Made by a program: the position numbers and the translations under genes. A model generated the notes under the pieces. It was not told the origin of the DNA. It was given only the letters and a program-made list of their open reading frames with translations, and ran no database searches. DNA of 64,000 bases from Bacillus sp. FSL H8-0547 (lineage in GTDB: Bacteria > Bacillota > Bacilli > Bacillales > Bacillaceae): the NCBI GenBank assembly GCA_038002745.1, contig JBBODD010000001.1, positions 2,294,001 through 2,358,000 of the forward strand. Direction: 5' to 3'. Shown piece by piece: positions 34,018 through 41,982 of the stretch (positions are counted from its first letter, which is position 1; each line of letters starts with the position of its first letter).

Positions 34018-35556
34018 TTGATAGAAAAATATATGATCGGCACCGATATAGGCACGACAAGTACAAAGTCTGTTCTATTTAAGACAGATGGAACCATTGT
34101 TTTTACGCATGGGATTGAATATCCTCTGCATTCCCCGGACCCGGAGACGGCAGAACAGGATCCGGAAGAAATTTTTCAGGCTGTGGTGACAACCATCCGC
34201 GAAGTGATTTCATGCGGAAATGTTCATCCATCAGATATTCTGTTCGTCTCATTCAGTTCTGCGATGCACAGCGTCATTCCCGTTGACAGGGAGGGAATTC
34301 CCCTTACAAACTGCATAACATGGGCAGATAACAGAAGTGCTAAATGGACGGAGAAAATTAAAAATGAAATGAACGGGCATGAGATTTATCTTCGAACGGG
34401 AACCCCTCTGCATCCAATGTCTCCGCTATCCAAAATCACGTGGATCAGACACGACCGGTCTGAGCTGTTTTTGAAAACCTTTAAGTTTATTTCAATAAAA
34501 GAATATGTTTTCTACAAGCTGTTTAAGCGTTACGTGGTTGACTATTCCATTGCTACGGCTACGGGACTGTTCAATCTTCATGAGCTTAATTGGGACTGGG
34601 AGGCTCTTGAAGTTGCCGGCATTACTGCTGAGCACCTGTCTGAGCCTGTCAGCACAACGGTTTCCCTGACTGGACTCGATGCTCAGTATGCGGCTCTTAT
34701 GGGGCTTCATGCTGACACGCCTTTTGTCGTCGGAGCAAGTGACGGCGTGCTTTCCAACCTTGGCGTAAACGCCGTTCAGCCGGGAGCTGCAGCTGTGACA
34801 ATCGGAACAAGCGGCGCTATCCGCACCGTGACGGATAAGCCCGTGACAGATCCTAAAGGAAGAACATTCTGTTATGCATTGACCGAAGACAAATGGGTCA
34901 TTGGGGGGCCTGTCAATAACGGGGGAATGATTTTCAGGTGGCTTCGAGATCAGCTCGGGCACGAAGAAACAGAATTAGCAAAGAAGCTTGGCAAAGATCC
35001 GTATGAAGTGCTGACAGAAATCGCGGCACGCGTAAAGCCGGGATCAGACGGCCTTCTTTTTCATCCGTATCTGGCAGGCGAGCGGGCGCCTCTTTGGGAT
35101 GCAAATGCAAGAGGATCATTCTTCGGCCTCTCTCTTCACCATAAAAAAGAACACATGATACGCTCTGTACTTGAAGGAATTATTTTCAACCTGTATACTG
35201 TTCTTCTCGCGCTCGAAGAATTGATCGGAGAGCCGGCAAGCATTCAGGCGACAGGCGGATTTGCCAGGTCTGAACTATGGCGCCAGATGATGGCCGATAT
35301 TTTCGACCAGGAGGTTTCTGTACCGGAGAGCTTTGAAAGCTCATGCCTTGGAGCCGCTATTCTTGGCTTGTACGGCCTTGGGCATGTATCTTCCCTTGAT
35401 GTTGTCTCTGACATGGTGGGGGCTGCTCATCATCATAAGCCAATTCGCGAAAACGCTGCCGTTTATCAGGAACTGGCACCGATTTATATACGTCTTTCAA
35501 GACTGCTGAAGGAAGAATATGCAAGCATCGCTGCCTTTCAGCAAAAGCACATTTAA
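34018..35556 (+). CDS. gntK: Gluconokinase (FGGY family)
   Basis: A 512-residue sugar kinase with the FGGY two-domain fold: N-terminal GTDIGTTSTKSVLF phosphate-binding loop, SFSSAMHS, TWADNR, and the C-terminal TIGTSGAIR and ATGGFARSELWRQMMADIF. It phosphorylates gluconate to 6-phosphogluconate using ATP. TTG 34018 follows GGGGAGG. It is downstream of gnd and upstream of a phosphofructokinase-like gene; a gluconate permease is not in the window. Specificity is assigned from context and overall similarity. Confidence 0.85.
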   Translation: MIEKYMIGTDIGTTSTKSVLFKTDGTIVFTHGIEYPLHSPDPETAEQDPEEIFQAVVTTIREVISCGNVHPSDILFVSFSSAMHSVIPVDREGIPLTNCITWADNRSAKWTEKIKNEMNGHEIYLRTGTPLHPMSPLSKITWIRHDRSELFLKTFKFISIKEYVFYKLFKRYVVDYSIATATGLFNLHELNWDWEALEVAGITAEHLSEPVSTTVSLTGLDAQYAALMGLHADTPFVVGASDGVLSNLGVNAVQPGAAAVTIGTSGAIRTVTDKPVTDPKGRTFCYALTEDKWVIGGPVNNGGMIFRWLRDQLGHEETELAKKLGKDPYEVLTEIAARVKPGSDGLLFHPYLAGERAPLWDANARGSFFGLSLHHKKEHMIRSVLEGIIFNLYTVLLALEELIGEPASIQATGGFARSELWRQMMADIFDQEVSVPESFESSCLGAAILGLYGLGHVSSLDVVSDMVGAAHHHKPIRENAAVYQELAPIYIRLSRLLKEEYASIAAFQQKHI

Positions 35557-35580
35557 CTTCCAAGATGAAAGAGGGATCAC

Positions 35581-36381
35581 ATGCGCATCGCTGTTTTCGG
35601 AATCGATACTATTAATGAAACACGAATGATTTTAGCTGCCATTAAAGCATTTGCTGCGGATAAAAACACGGAAGCATCCGCACTTGAATGGCACACAGGA
35701 ACACTGCAGGCAGAGCCGCTTGGCGAATGGATTCGTTCCATCCCGGAAAAAACGGTTGCCGAGAAGAAACATGACTTCTTGCCTGTAATGGAAACCTATG
35801 ATGCCGTCCTCGTCCTCGGAGGATCAGATCAGGCGGTACAGCTGCTTTCCCAGGCAAAAACGAACGTGCTCTTTTTGCCGGTCTCATACCTCGAGGATCA
35901 TGCTCTCGGATATGATACGGCACTGAATGAAGTCGTGACGAATGTACTGAAAGTAAAAGATACGATCAGCTCGCTCCTGTATATGAAACAGAGGGTCTGC
36001 TGCGTGCAGCTGCCCGGGCATGAAGTATCAGACCTGATGAAGGAGGCAGCCGCAGCTGTTGACGGATTTGTGGTTACCGCTGATGAATCATCCTGGCAGC
36101 ATGCTGCTGAGTACTTGAAGCAGAAAGATGAAAAAGGGATTACTTATTCCTTTTTAATCATTAATGAGTCGGTTCCGCCGCAGGAGCTTGGTGCTTACTT
36201 GGGAAAAAAGATGGAGCTTGATTTCAAAGAGCTTATCTACGACGAATCCCAATGCATGAGTTCCCGCCCGACGGCTGCTGACCGGATCATTGAAAAGAAC
36301 CTTGCCCGTGCTGCAGCCGAGTGGCTAGAATCAGGGGCCGTAACAAGGCAGCTTGTCCTTATGAATAAAGAAGTGAAGTAA
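35581..36381 (+). CDS. Degenerate phosphofructokinase-like protein
   Basis: A 266-residue protein with traces of ATP-dependent 6-phosphofructokinase. DHALGYDTALNEVVTNVLK aligns with the PFK GFDTALN helix region, followed by KVKDTISS as in KIRDTATS, and RPTAADRIIEKNLARAA aligns with the C-terminal SPTAFDRVLASRLG segment. The GGDG nucleotide loop is LGGSDQ, the catalytic TIDND is replaced by PVSYLED, and the MGR and IQRGG motifs are missing. It is probably a non-catalytic paralogue that binds a sugar phosphate. It is shorter than PFK (about 320) and lies 24 bp after gluconokinase. Confidence 0.7.
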   Translation: MRIAVFGIDTINETRMILAAIKAFAADKNTEASALEWHTGTLQAEPLGEWIRSIPEKTVAEKKHDFLPVMETYDAVLVLGGSDQAVQLLSQAKTNVLFLPVSYLEDHALGYDTALNEVVTNVLKVKDTISSLLYMKQRVCCVQLPGHEVSDLMKEAAAAVDGFVVTADESSWQHAAEYLKQKDEKGITYSFLIINESVPPQELGAYLGKKMELDFKELIYDESQCMSSRPTAADRIIEKNLARAAAEWLESGAVTRQLVLMNKEVK

Positions 36382-36385
36382 ATGT

Positions 36386-36419
36386 ACACCCGCGGCTAGT
36401 GCAGCTGCGGGTGTTTTTT
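36386..36419 (+). terminator. Terminator of gluconokinase operon
   Basis: ACACCCGC (36386-36393) pairs with GCGGGTGT (36407-36414), with extra internal pairing GCT/AGC, followed by six T residues. Array 2 starts right after it. Confidence 0.9.
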
Positions 36420-37073
36420 GTGTTAAAGCAGAGTTAACAGCAGAAAGTGGAGCGCGAGTTCAAAGGGAAGTGCGTTAAAGCGGAGTTAGGAGCAGAAAGT
36501 GCAGTGCGTGACTAGAGGAAAATGCGCTAAAACGGAGTTAACAGCAGAAAGTGGAGCGCAGGCTGAAAGGAAAGTGCGCTAAAGCGGAGTTAGCAACAGA
36601 AAGTGGAGCTCAAGGTCAAAGGAAAATGCGCTAAAGCAGAGTTAACAGCAGAAAGTGGAGCGCGAGTTCAAAGGGAAGTGCGTTAAAGCGGAGTTAGCAA
36701 CAGAAAGTGGAGCGCAAGGTCAAAGGAAAATGCGCTAAAGCAGAGTTAACAGCAGAAAGTGGAGCGCAGGGTCAAACGAAAATGCGCTAAAACGGAGTTA
36801 ACAGCAGAAAGTGCAGCATGGTTTCAACCGAAAATGCGCTAAAGCAGAGTTAACAGCAGAAAGTGGAGCGCGAGTTCAAAGGGAAGTGCGTTAAAGCGGA
36901 GTTAGCAACAGAAAGTGAAGCGCAAGGTCAAATGAAAATGCGCTAAAGCAGAGTTAACAGCAGAAAGTGCAGCAAGGTTTCAAACGAAATTGCGCTAAAG
37001 CAGAGTTAACAGCAGAAAGCGGAGCGCAGGGTCAAACGAAAATGCGCTAAAGAGGAGTTAACAGCACAAAGTC
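36420..37073. repeat. Tandem hairpin array 2 (52-bp period)
   Basis: Thirteen units, with GAGTTA landmarks at 36431, 36483, 36535 and so on to 37055, every step exactly 52 bp. A typical unit is TGCGCT, a 26-base loop containing AAAGCGGAGTTAACAGCAG, AGCGCA, then a 14-base purine-rich spacer. Several 5' arms read GCGTT and one 3' arm AGTGC, both keeping G-U pairing. Sub-types alternate (TTAACAGCAG versus TTAGCAACAG). It is between a terminator and a convergent gene. No coding potential. Confidence 0.93.
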
Positions 37074-37091
37074 CTGATCAGAAAGCATGAT

Positions 37092-37123
37092 AAAAAAACA
37101 GCAGGTCAAATGTGGCCTGCTGT
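37092..37123 (-). terminator. Terminator of GNAT gene
   Basis: ACAGCAGGTC (37098-37107) pairs with GGCCTGCTGT (37114-37123) with one G-U; on the minus strand a run of seven T follows. Confidence 0.88.
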
Positions 37124-37151
37124 TCAGTGTATCGTCAATCCTTTTATTCGT

Positions 37152-37589
37152 TTAAAGCCCCTTCACCATCAGCACATTCAGTCCCTTCGAAGGAACATGG
37201 AAACGGAAGTCGGTTTCTTTAAAACCGAGGTGCTGGTAGTACTCAACGTTATTGACAAGTGTTGTGCACCACAGCGTTTCTGCTTCGAGCTGTGATAGTT
37301 TGTTTTCGGCCAGCAGGAGCAGCGTCTGGCCCCGGAGCTGGTTCCGGTGCTCCGGATCAATGGCAAGGCCGCGCAGTCTGTATGCGTGTTTCCCTTTTAT
37401 TTTTTCATGTGTTTCTTTAAAAAAGGATGCTGTTCCAATCAGTTCTTCCTCTTTAAATGCACCGATGTGAAGCGTATCTTGATCAAAATCCTTTTGATAG
37501 CCGCACTCTTCTATGGAAAAGTCGGGCATCAGTACTTTTTGCCTCAAGGCATATGTATGTTCAGCTTGTATTGGTTTTATTTCAAACAT
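37152..37589 (-). CDS. GNAT family N-acetyltransferase
   Basis: A 145-residue acyltransferase. RLRGLAIDPEHRNQLRGQTLL is the acetyl-CoA binding motif A, a variant of R/Q-x-x-G-x-G/A in which one Gly is replaced; VEYYQHLGFKET is motif B. It acetylates an amine of unknown identity. ATG 37589 follows GAGGGA on the minus strand. It is a single gene with a structured upstream region. Confidence 0.85.
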   Translation of the reverse strand: MFEIKPIQAEHTYALRQKVLMPDFSIEECGYQKDFDQDTLHIGAFKEEELIGTASFFKETHEKIKGKHAYRLRGLAIDPEHRNQLRGQTLLLLAENKLSQLEAETLWCTTLVNNVEYYQHLGFKETDFRFHVPSKGLNVLMVKGL

Positions 37590-37631
37590 GGTAATCCCTC
37601 ACTTGGAATAGAAGTTTCATAGAATAGACGA

Positions 37632-37696
37632 AAACAGGCCGGCAAAAGTTTCATCTAGGGCCAGGGCCTGACAAGGTGATAGTCTGCAGCCTGTTT
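37632..37696. other. Alternative RNA structure upstream of GNAT gene
   Basis: AAACAGG (37632-37638) can pair with CCTGTTT (37690-37696), while CAGGCC (37635-37640) can pair with GGCCTG (37665-37670). The two pairings share bases and exclude each other. It lies in the leader of the minus-strand GNAT gene. I do not recognise a riboswitch class. Confidence 0.35.
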
Positions 37697-37754
37697 CGCT
37701 TTCGTACATTCTACCTTATTCTTAAAAAGATGAGAAGCTGGGGCTAGTTCTAAG

Positions 37755-37782
37755 TTGAAGAGATTGCCAGATTTATTATAAT
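37755..37782 (+). promoter_or_regulatory. Promoter of lysozyme-like gene
   Basis: -35 TTGAAG (37755-37760), 16-bp spacer, -10 TATAAT (37777-37782), 38 bp before the ATG. Confidence 0.7.
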
Positions 37783-37819
37783 AGTAGGCAAAGGGCATAA
37801 GAGAACGGAGCAGGATGAG

Positions 37820-38446
37820 ATGAAATTCATAAAAACCAGTATAGGCTTTCTGCTGCTTGTATTTGCCGGTTTTTTTGCGCTGACCGTGTTTTATTCGGCA
37901 GAAAGACAGCCGGCTGTGATGCAGCAGAATGCGTTTGAGGAAGTCATAAAGTACGAGCCCCTTATTGAACAGGAGCTTGCAACTTATCAGCTTGAAGAGT
38001 ATACGCCTCTCGTTCTGGCACTTATGCAGCAGGAAAGTAAAGGCAGAGGGGGAGACCCCATGCAGGCTTCAGAGTCAGCAGGTCTGCCGCGAAATGCCAT
38101 TACCAATCCGGAAGAAAGCATCAGGCAGGGTGTGGAGTATTTTCAAAGAAGCCTGAAGTACGGACAGGAGCGCAAGGTAGATGAAATGACGATTGTACAG
38201 GCATACAACATGGGCCTCGGCTATATTGACTTTGTGGTTGAAAACGGCGGAATGCACACGGAAGAGCTTGCGAAAGAATTTTCAATGATCCAGGTGAAAA
38301 AACAGCCGGAACTATACAATTGCGGAGGGGACAAGTCCAACTTCAGGTATCCATACTGCTACGGGGACTTTACTTACAGCTCCAAGGTTCAGGAAAACAG
38401 GAATGCGTTGACGGCTGTATCAGAAAAAACAAATGATCAAATGTGA
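37820..38446 (+). CDS. Lysozyme-like (CwlT-type) muramidase domain protein
   Basis: A 208-residue extracytoplasmic protein. An N-terminal hydrophobic segment (TSIGFLLLVFAGFFALTVFY) is signal or anchor. The remainder matches the lysozyme-like fold of the CwlT muramidase domain: LALMQQESKGRGGDPMQASES holds the catalytic Glu, and QAYNMGLGYIDFV is the second conserved block. It should cleave peptidoglycan glycan strands. GGAGCAGGATGAG precedes ATG 37820. It is monocistronic with its own promoter and terminator. Confidence 0.87.
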   Translation: MKFIKTSIGFLLLVFAGFFALTVFYSAERQPAVMQQNAFEEVIKYEPLIEQELATYQLEEYTPLVLALMQQESKGRGGDPMQASESAGLPRNAITNPEESIRQGVEYFQRSLKYGQERKVDEMTIVQAYNMGLGYIDFVVENGGMHTEELAKEFSMIQVKKQPELYNCGGDKSNFRYPYCYGDFTYSSKVQENRNALTAVSEKTNDQM

Positions 38447-38471
38447 CTTCGCCGAGTGCGGAGTTTTTTTC
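38446..38471 (+). terminator. Terminator after lysozyme-like gene
   Basis: ACTTCGC (38446-38452) pairs with GCGGAGT (38458-38464), then seven T residues. The stem begins at the last base of the stop codon. Confidence 0.85.
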
Positions 38472-38500
38472 TATTAAAAAGCAGCTGGTAAAATTAACCC

Positions 38501-38529
38501 TTGACGTTGATCAAGAAGCAGGATAAGAT
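38501..38529 (+). promoter_or_regulatory. Promoter of candidate small RNA
   Basis: -35 TTGACG (38501-38506), exactly 17-bp spacer, -10 TAAGAT (38524-38529). No start codon with a ribosome site follows before a strong terminator. Confidence 0.7.
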
Positions 38530-38535
38530 AGAAAC

Positions 38536-38650
38536 AGTTACTTTATCACTTAAAAGCATAGACGCTTAAAAGCGAAATAGAGAAGAGCTTAGCAGAGACC
38601 GAGCAGGGCCGTGCAGCTGTCAATTTTTTGACGGTGCACGGCCCTTTTTA
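38536..38650 (+). ncRNA. Candidate small noncoding RNA, ~115 nt
   Basis: A predicted transcript from about 38536 to the T-run at 38645-38650. It lacks a credible coding frame. AGCATAGACGCTTAAAAGCG can form a small internal hairpin near 38554-38574. It ends in a long intrinsic terminator (38605-38645). It could equally be a leader that terminates before the DUF3231 gene at 38735. I cannot match it to a known family. Confidence 0.5.
38605..38650 (+). terminator. Strong intrinsic terminator
   Basis: AGGGCCGTGCA (38605-38615) pairs perfectly with TGCACGGCCCT (38635-38645), and CTGTCAA (38617-38623) with TTGACGG (38628-38634, one G-U) inside it. A T-run follows. Confidence 0.92.
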
Positions 38651-38734
38651 TATATCTTTCTTTGCGCATGGTCCAGTCCCTGCGCCCCTTATATTTCAAA
38701 TGAAAAAGGGCAATTATAGGTGTGGAGGTGTTTT

Positions 38735-39286
38735 ATGATAAAGGTAATCGAAACCATTAAAAGTATGATCAAGCTGTCTGCTGATGGAGAGCCGAAAGCT
38801 CCTCTGCATGTAGGAGAAGTGATGGCGCTCTGGACGCTTCTTACCCTGATGGAGGAAGCAATCGTTTTTTATGATGTATTTATGAATACAACAACAGACG
38901 CAGAGCTGATTAAAGTGATTGAAGAAGCCAAGACAGCGACAGAAGAAACGGTTATGAAACTGAAAGAATTTTTAGCCGCAGAAGGAGTGCCTCTTCCGCC
39001 GACGTCAGAAGAAAAACCGAAGTCAGAGCCTTTAGATGTTCCGTTTGGTGTCAGATTTACAGACAATGAAATCGCAAATTTTCTGAGCGTGAAGACAGCT
39101 ACCTATATTACGTTTTGCGGGACTTCTGTATCGGAGTCTGTCAGAAATGATGTTGCTACCCTTTTCCTTACTTTTATGACGGCCGTGATCCAGTACAGTA
39201 TAAGGCTGAAAAGCTTAATGATTCAAAGAAGCTGGCTGAAGGTGCCGCCTTATTTCCAGCCGCCGGGTCTGACGAAAAATACATAG
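38735..39286 (+). CDS. DUF3231 family protein
   Basis: A 183-residue helical protein. PLHVGEVMALWTLLTLMEEAIVFYDVFMNTTTDAELIKVIEEA and the later NEIANFLSVKTATYITFCGTS match DUF3231, a ferritin-like four-helix family common in Bacillus; many members contain two such repeats, this one only one. Function unknown to me; some relatives are spore-associated. ATG 38735 is preferred, 4 bp after GGAGGTG; an earlier in-frame start at 38720 overlaps the ribosome site. Confidence 0.8.
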   Translation: MIKVIETIKSMIKLSADGEPKAPLHVGEVMALWTLLTLMEEAIVFYDVFMNTTTDAELIKVIEEAKTATEETVMKLKEFLAAEGVPLPPTSEEKPKSEPLDVPFGVRFTDNEIANFLSVKTATYITFCGTSVSESVRNDVATLFLTFMTAVIQYSIRLKSLMIQRSWLKVPPYFQPPGLTKNT

Positions 39287-39295
39287 AAACAAGTC

Positions 39296-39326
39296 GGGCT
39301 GCTTCTCTTCATTGGCAGCTCTTTTC
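39296..39326 (+). terminator. Terminator after DUF3231 gene
   Basis: GGGCTGC (39296-39302) pairs with GCAGCTC (39315-39321), one G-U, followed by TTTT. Confidence 0.7.
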
Positions 39327-39359
39327 AATGGACTTTTTTGCATATCGAAATCAGAAAAA

Positions 39360-39373
39360 CAAGTATATACTTG
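39360..39373. promoter_or_regulatory. Perfect 14-bp palindrome before ABC operon
   Basis: CAAGTATATACTTG is fully self-complementary. It lies 8 bp before the ribosome site AGGAGG of the ABC ATPase gene, where a dimeric repressor could block transcription. No regulator gene is adjacent. Confidence 0.6.
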
Positions 39374-39394
39374 GGAGTAGAGGAGGAATGCACC

Positions 39395-40300
39395 GTGAGA
39401 AAAGCCGTACTTAGCGTAAATGGCCTGAACAAGGAAATTGGGGACAAACAGCTGCTTTATAATGTGAACCTGACTGTATACGAAGGAGAATTATTTGGTC
39501 TGCTGGGCCCTAATGGCTCCGGAAAGACAACACTGATCCGATCTGTCCTTGGTCTCGTAAAAATGAACGAAGGTGAAATATCCGTCAACGGTTACTCCAT
39601 TAAGACACATTTTGAAGAGGCGATGAAACATGCGGGGGCAATCGTTGAGAATCCTGAATTCTATCCTTTTATGACAGGGTATCAGAACCTGTGCCATTTT
39701 GCATATATGCACGACAATATAAATGAAGGCAGAATAAAAGAAGCCGTATCGCTCGTAAAACTGGGTCAAGCCATCCACGACAAGGTTGAGACCTATTCCC
39801 TCGGCATGAGGCAGCGCTTAGGAGTCGCACAGGCTATTTTACATAAACCGAAACTGCTGATTCTGGATGAGCCGACAAACGGGTTGGACCCTGCCGGAAT
39901 CAGAGAGCTAAGGACGTATTTGAAAGAACTCTGCACAAAAGAGGGAACGGCCGTCGTGATTGCCTCTCATCTGCTGAAAGAGGTAGAGGACATGTGCTCC
40001 CGTGCCGCCATCATCCAGGATGGAGAAATTCTTGCTGTTCAGGAAATCGGCAGCCGTGAGGGGGAGCTTCTGACGGTGAAGTTTGAAGTGTCCGATGCAA
40101 TTCGTGCTGCGGATCTTCTAAATGATTATTCGGCTGCAGCTGAAAACAGCGAGATTGTTCTTCTTGCTAAAAGAGAAGAGATTCCGGTCATAAATAAAAT
40201 GCTTATAAATGAACAAATTGATGTGTTTGCGATTCTGCCTCTGTCCAAATCACTGGAGGAAACATTTATTGAACTGACTGGAGGCATGCCGGATGTTTAA
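39395..40300 (+). CDS. ABC-2 type transporter ATP-binding protein
   Basis: A 301-residue ATPase of the BcrA/NatA class: Walker A GPNGSGKTT, signature YSLGMRQRLGVAQ, Walker B LLILDEPTNGLDPAG and switch SHLLKE. It resembles the ATPase at 6143 throughout. The start is GTG 39395, 8 bp from AGGAGG; the ATG at 39389 is out of frame. It overlaps the permease gene by 8 bp. Transporters of this type often give resistance to membrane-active peptides, but no peptide or regulator gene is adjacent. Confidence 0.92.
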   Translation: MRKAVLSVNGLNKEIGDKQLLYNVNLTVYEGELFGLLGPNGSGKTTLIRSVLGLVKMNEGEISVNGYSIKTHFEEAMKHAGAIVENPEFYPFMTGYQNLCHFAYMHDNINEGRIKEAVSLVKLGQAIHDKVETYSLGMRQRLGVAQAILHKPKLLILDEPTNGLDPAGIRELRTYLKELCTKEGTAVVIASHLLKEVEDMCSRAAIIQDGEILAVQEIGSREGELLTVKFEVSDAIRAADLLNDYSAAAENSEIVLLAKREEIPVINKMLINEQIDVFAILPLSKSLEETFIELTGGMPDV

Positions 40301-41060
40301 TCTACTGAAAATGGAACACCAAAAGCTGCTCTATCAGAAAAGCACAGCTGCGCTTTTTATAACGCTTGCCGTTATCAGTTTCCTGCTTGCTGCCGGTTCA
40401 AAGCAGATGTTCACAGGAGCGGGAGTGGGCGAAAACGTCATTGGTTATCTTTCCTTTTCAACAGGCACTCTATTTATCCTGCCGTTTTTCTCTCTTGTGA
40501 TTGCAGGTGCCATTGTGGCAAACGAATTTAATTGGGGCACCATCAAGTTTCTTTTAATCCGTCCGAAAACCCGTTCGAAGATCCTTGCAGCTAAATTTTT
40601 GACGGCCCTTCTTTTCGGCGTCTATTTTCTGCTTGCTTACTTTCTTTTCTCTGTCATTCTTGGGCTTGTTTTCTTTGGCGCATCCGTTGCCCCTGATGAC
40701 AAACTGATGGTGGAAAGTATTGGTCTTCAATACTTGACAGCTTTTATTGAAATTGTTCTGATTTCGGGTTTTGCCTTTATGATTTCTTCTGTATTCAGAA
40801 ACAGCTCTCTTGCCATCGGGCTTTCCATCGTCCTGACGTTTTCAGGCAAAATCATGGTGCAGCTGATGGCTCACTACGGAATGAACTGGGGAAAATATAT
40901 TCTTTTTGCAAACACGAATCTTAAGCAGCACCTGCAAGGAAACCGGCCGCTGTTTGAAGGGATGACACTTGGTTTTTCAATGTCCGTTCTGTTCGTTTAT
41001 TTGCTCGTTTTCCTTCTGGCGGCGTGGGCAGCTTTTACTAAGAGGGATGTCTCTATTTAA
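40293..41060 (+). CDS. ABC-2 family transporter permease
   Basis: A 255-residue membrane subunit with six predicted helices and the coupling segment NEFNWGTIKFLLIRPKTRSKILAAK after the second helix. It lacks the extra Gln-rich external domain of the permease at 7044. The start ATG 40293 follows GGAGGC within the ATPase gene. It forms an exporter with the ATPase upstream. Confidence 0.9.
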   Translation: MFNLLKMEHQKLLYQKSTAALFITLAVISFLLAAGSKQMFTGAGVGENVIGYLSFSTGTLFILPFFSLVIAGAIVANEFNWGTIKFLLIRPKTRSKILAAKFLTALLFGVYFLLAYFLFSVILGLVFFGASVAPDDKLMVESIGLQYLTAFIEIVLISGFAFMISSVFRNSSLAIGLSIVLTFSGKIMVQLMAHYGMNWGKYILFANTNLKQHLQGNRPLFEGMTLGFSMSVLFVYLLVFLLAAWAAFTKRDVSI

Positions 41061-41064
41061 ATCT

Positions 41065-41100
41065 AAAGCCAATGGGTTAGTTACCCATTGGCTTTTTTTA
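41065..41100. terminator. Bidirectional terminator
   Basis: AAAGCCAATGGGT (41065-41077) pairs perfectly with ACCCATTGGCTTT (41083-41095), then T residues. It separates the convergent ABC permease genes and overlaps the end of the one on the minus strand. Confidence 0.92.
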
Positions 41101-41982
41101 GATCCTGCTGAAATGTTTTCTCAAGCCTTCTCCAATAAGATTAAACGTCAAGATCAAATAGGTAAGAGCAAGCGCTGGGAAAAAAGGAATCCAAAATCCA
41201 TTGATCATATTAGACTTCGCCATGCCAAGCAGAATCGGCCAATTCAGACTTGTATTCTGCAATTCTCCGTACCCGTAGTTCAGCTGCACAAATGCCTGCG
41301 TAACGAAAATGGACAGGATGCCGAGCTGGCCGAGGAGAAGAGTTACCTTTCCCAAATCCATAAAAAAGTGGATAACAGCATCAGGCAGCAAGTTCGGAAG
41401 ATAGTGACGGGAAAACAGGCCAAACGGACTGTTTCCGATTGTTACTCCGGCTTCTACATATTGCGTATGCGAGATGGACTTCATGGCCTGCTGAAACACA
41501 TAGGCGACCCGGCCGACGTCTGAAAGGGAGAGAATCAGGACAATCCAATAAACACGGTGGGGGCTGAAGGTAAAGACAGGCATCGTGATAAAGAGAATGG
41601 CAGCGAACACGATCGGAAGGCTTGCTGCAAATCCGTTCAGACTGTAGATAAGTGCCCGGGCGGGACTTTTTTCAGGCAAACTGAGCAGCGCAAGCAAAAT
41701 AGCCGCTCCATACCTGATGATGCTGATGACAAGAATGAGCATCAGCGTCTCCTTTGCACCCATGATGACAAGGCTTAACAGATCCCGTCCGTCTTCATCT
41801 GTCCCAAACAGATGCTGCAGCGATGGAGGAAAGGGCGCCCTTTCAAACGCTCCGCTCTCTTTAAAAACCATTCTCTGTTCAATGATCCCCTCCTTCACAG
41901 ACGGAATCACCGGACCCAGCCATGCGACAGCAACAAGGACTGCTAGCATGAAGAGGCCGGATAATAGAGGGATATTCCTCAT
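41098..41982 (-). CDS. Oligopeptide/nickel-type ABC permease (OppC-like)
   Basis: A 294-residue permease with an N-terminal helix and five further segments. LFGTDEDGRDLLSLVIMGAKETLM is the hallmark of OppC/DppC-type subunits; the EAA-like loop is VEAGVTIGNSPFGLFSRHYLPNL, in which the usual RAKGLS pattern is poorly kept. It overlaps the upstream permease by 4 bp (ATGA). No ATPase or binding-protein gene is adjacent. Confidence 0.85.
   Translation of the reverse strand: MRNIPLLSGLFMLAVLVAVAWLGPVIPSVKEGIIEQRMVFKESGAFERAPFPPSLQHLFGTDEDGRDLLSLVIMGAKETLMLILVISIIRYGAAILLALLSLPEKSPARALIYSLNGFAASLPIVFAAILFITMPVFTFSPHRVYWIVLILSLSDVGRVAYVFQQAMKSISHTQYVEAGVTIGNSPFGLFSRHYLPNLLPDAVIHFFMDLGKVTLLLGQLGILSIFVTQAFVQLNYGYGELQNTSLNWPILLGMAKSNMINGFWIPFFPALALTYLILTFNLIGEGLRKHFSRI

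Noticed and set aside
27276-37073. Tandem arrays considered as CRISPR
   Set aside because: Spacers are as conserved as the arms, no unique spacer sequences exist, and no cas genes are present.
37620-37720. Known riboswitch upstream of the GNAT gene
   Set aside because: I checked for the consensus cores of several common classes (TPP, preQ1, glycine, c-di-GMP, ZTP, fluoride) and saw none.
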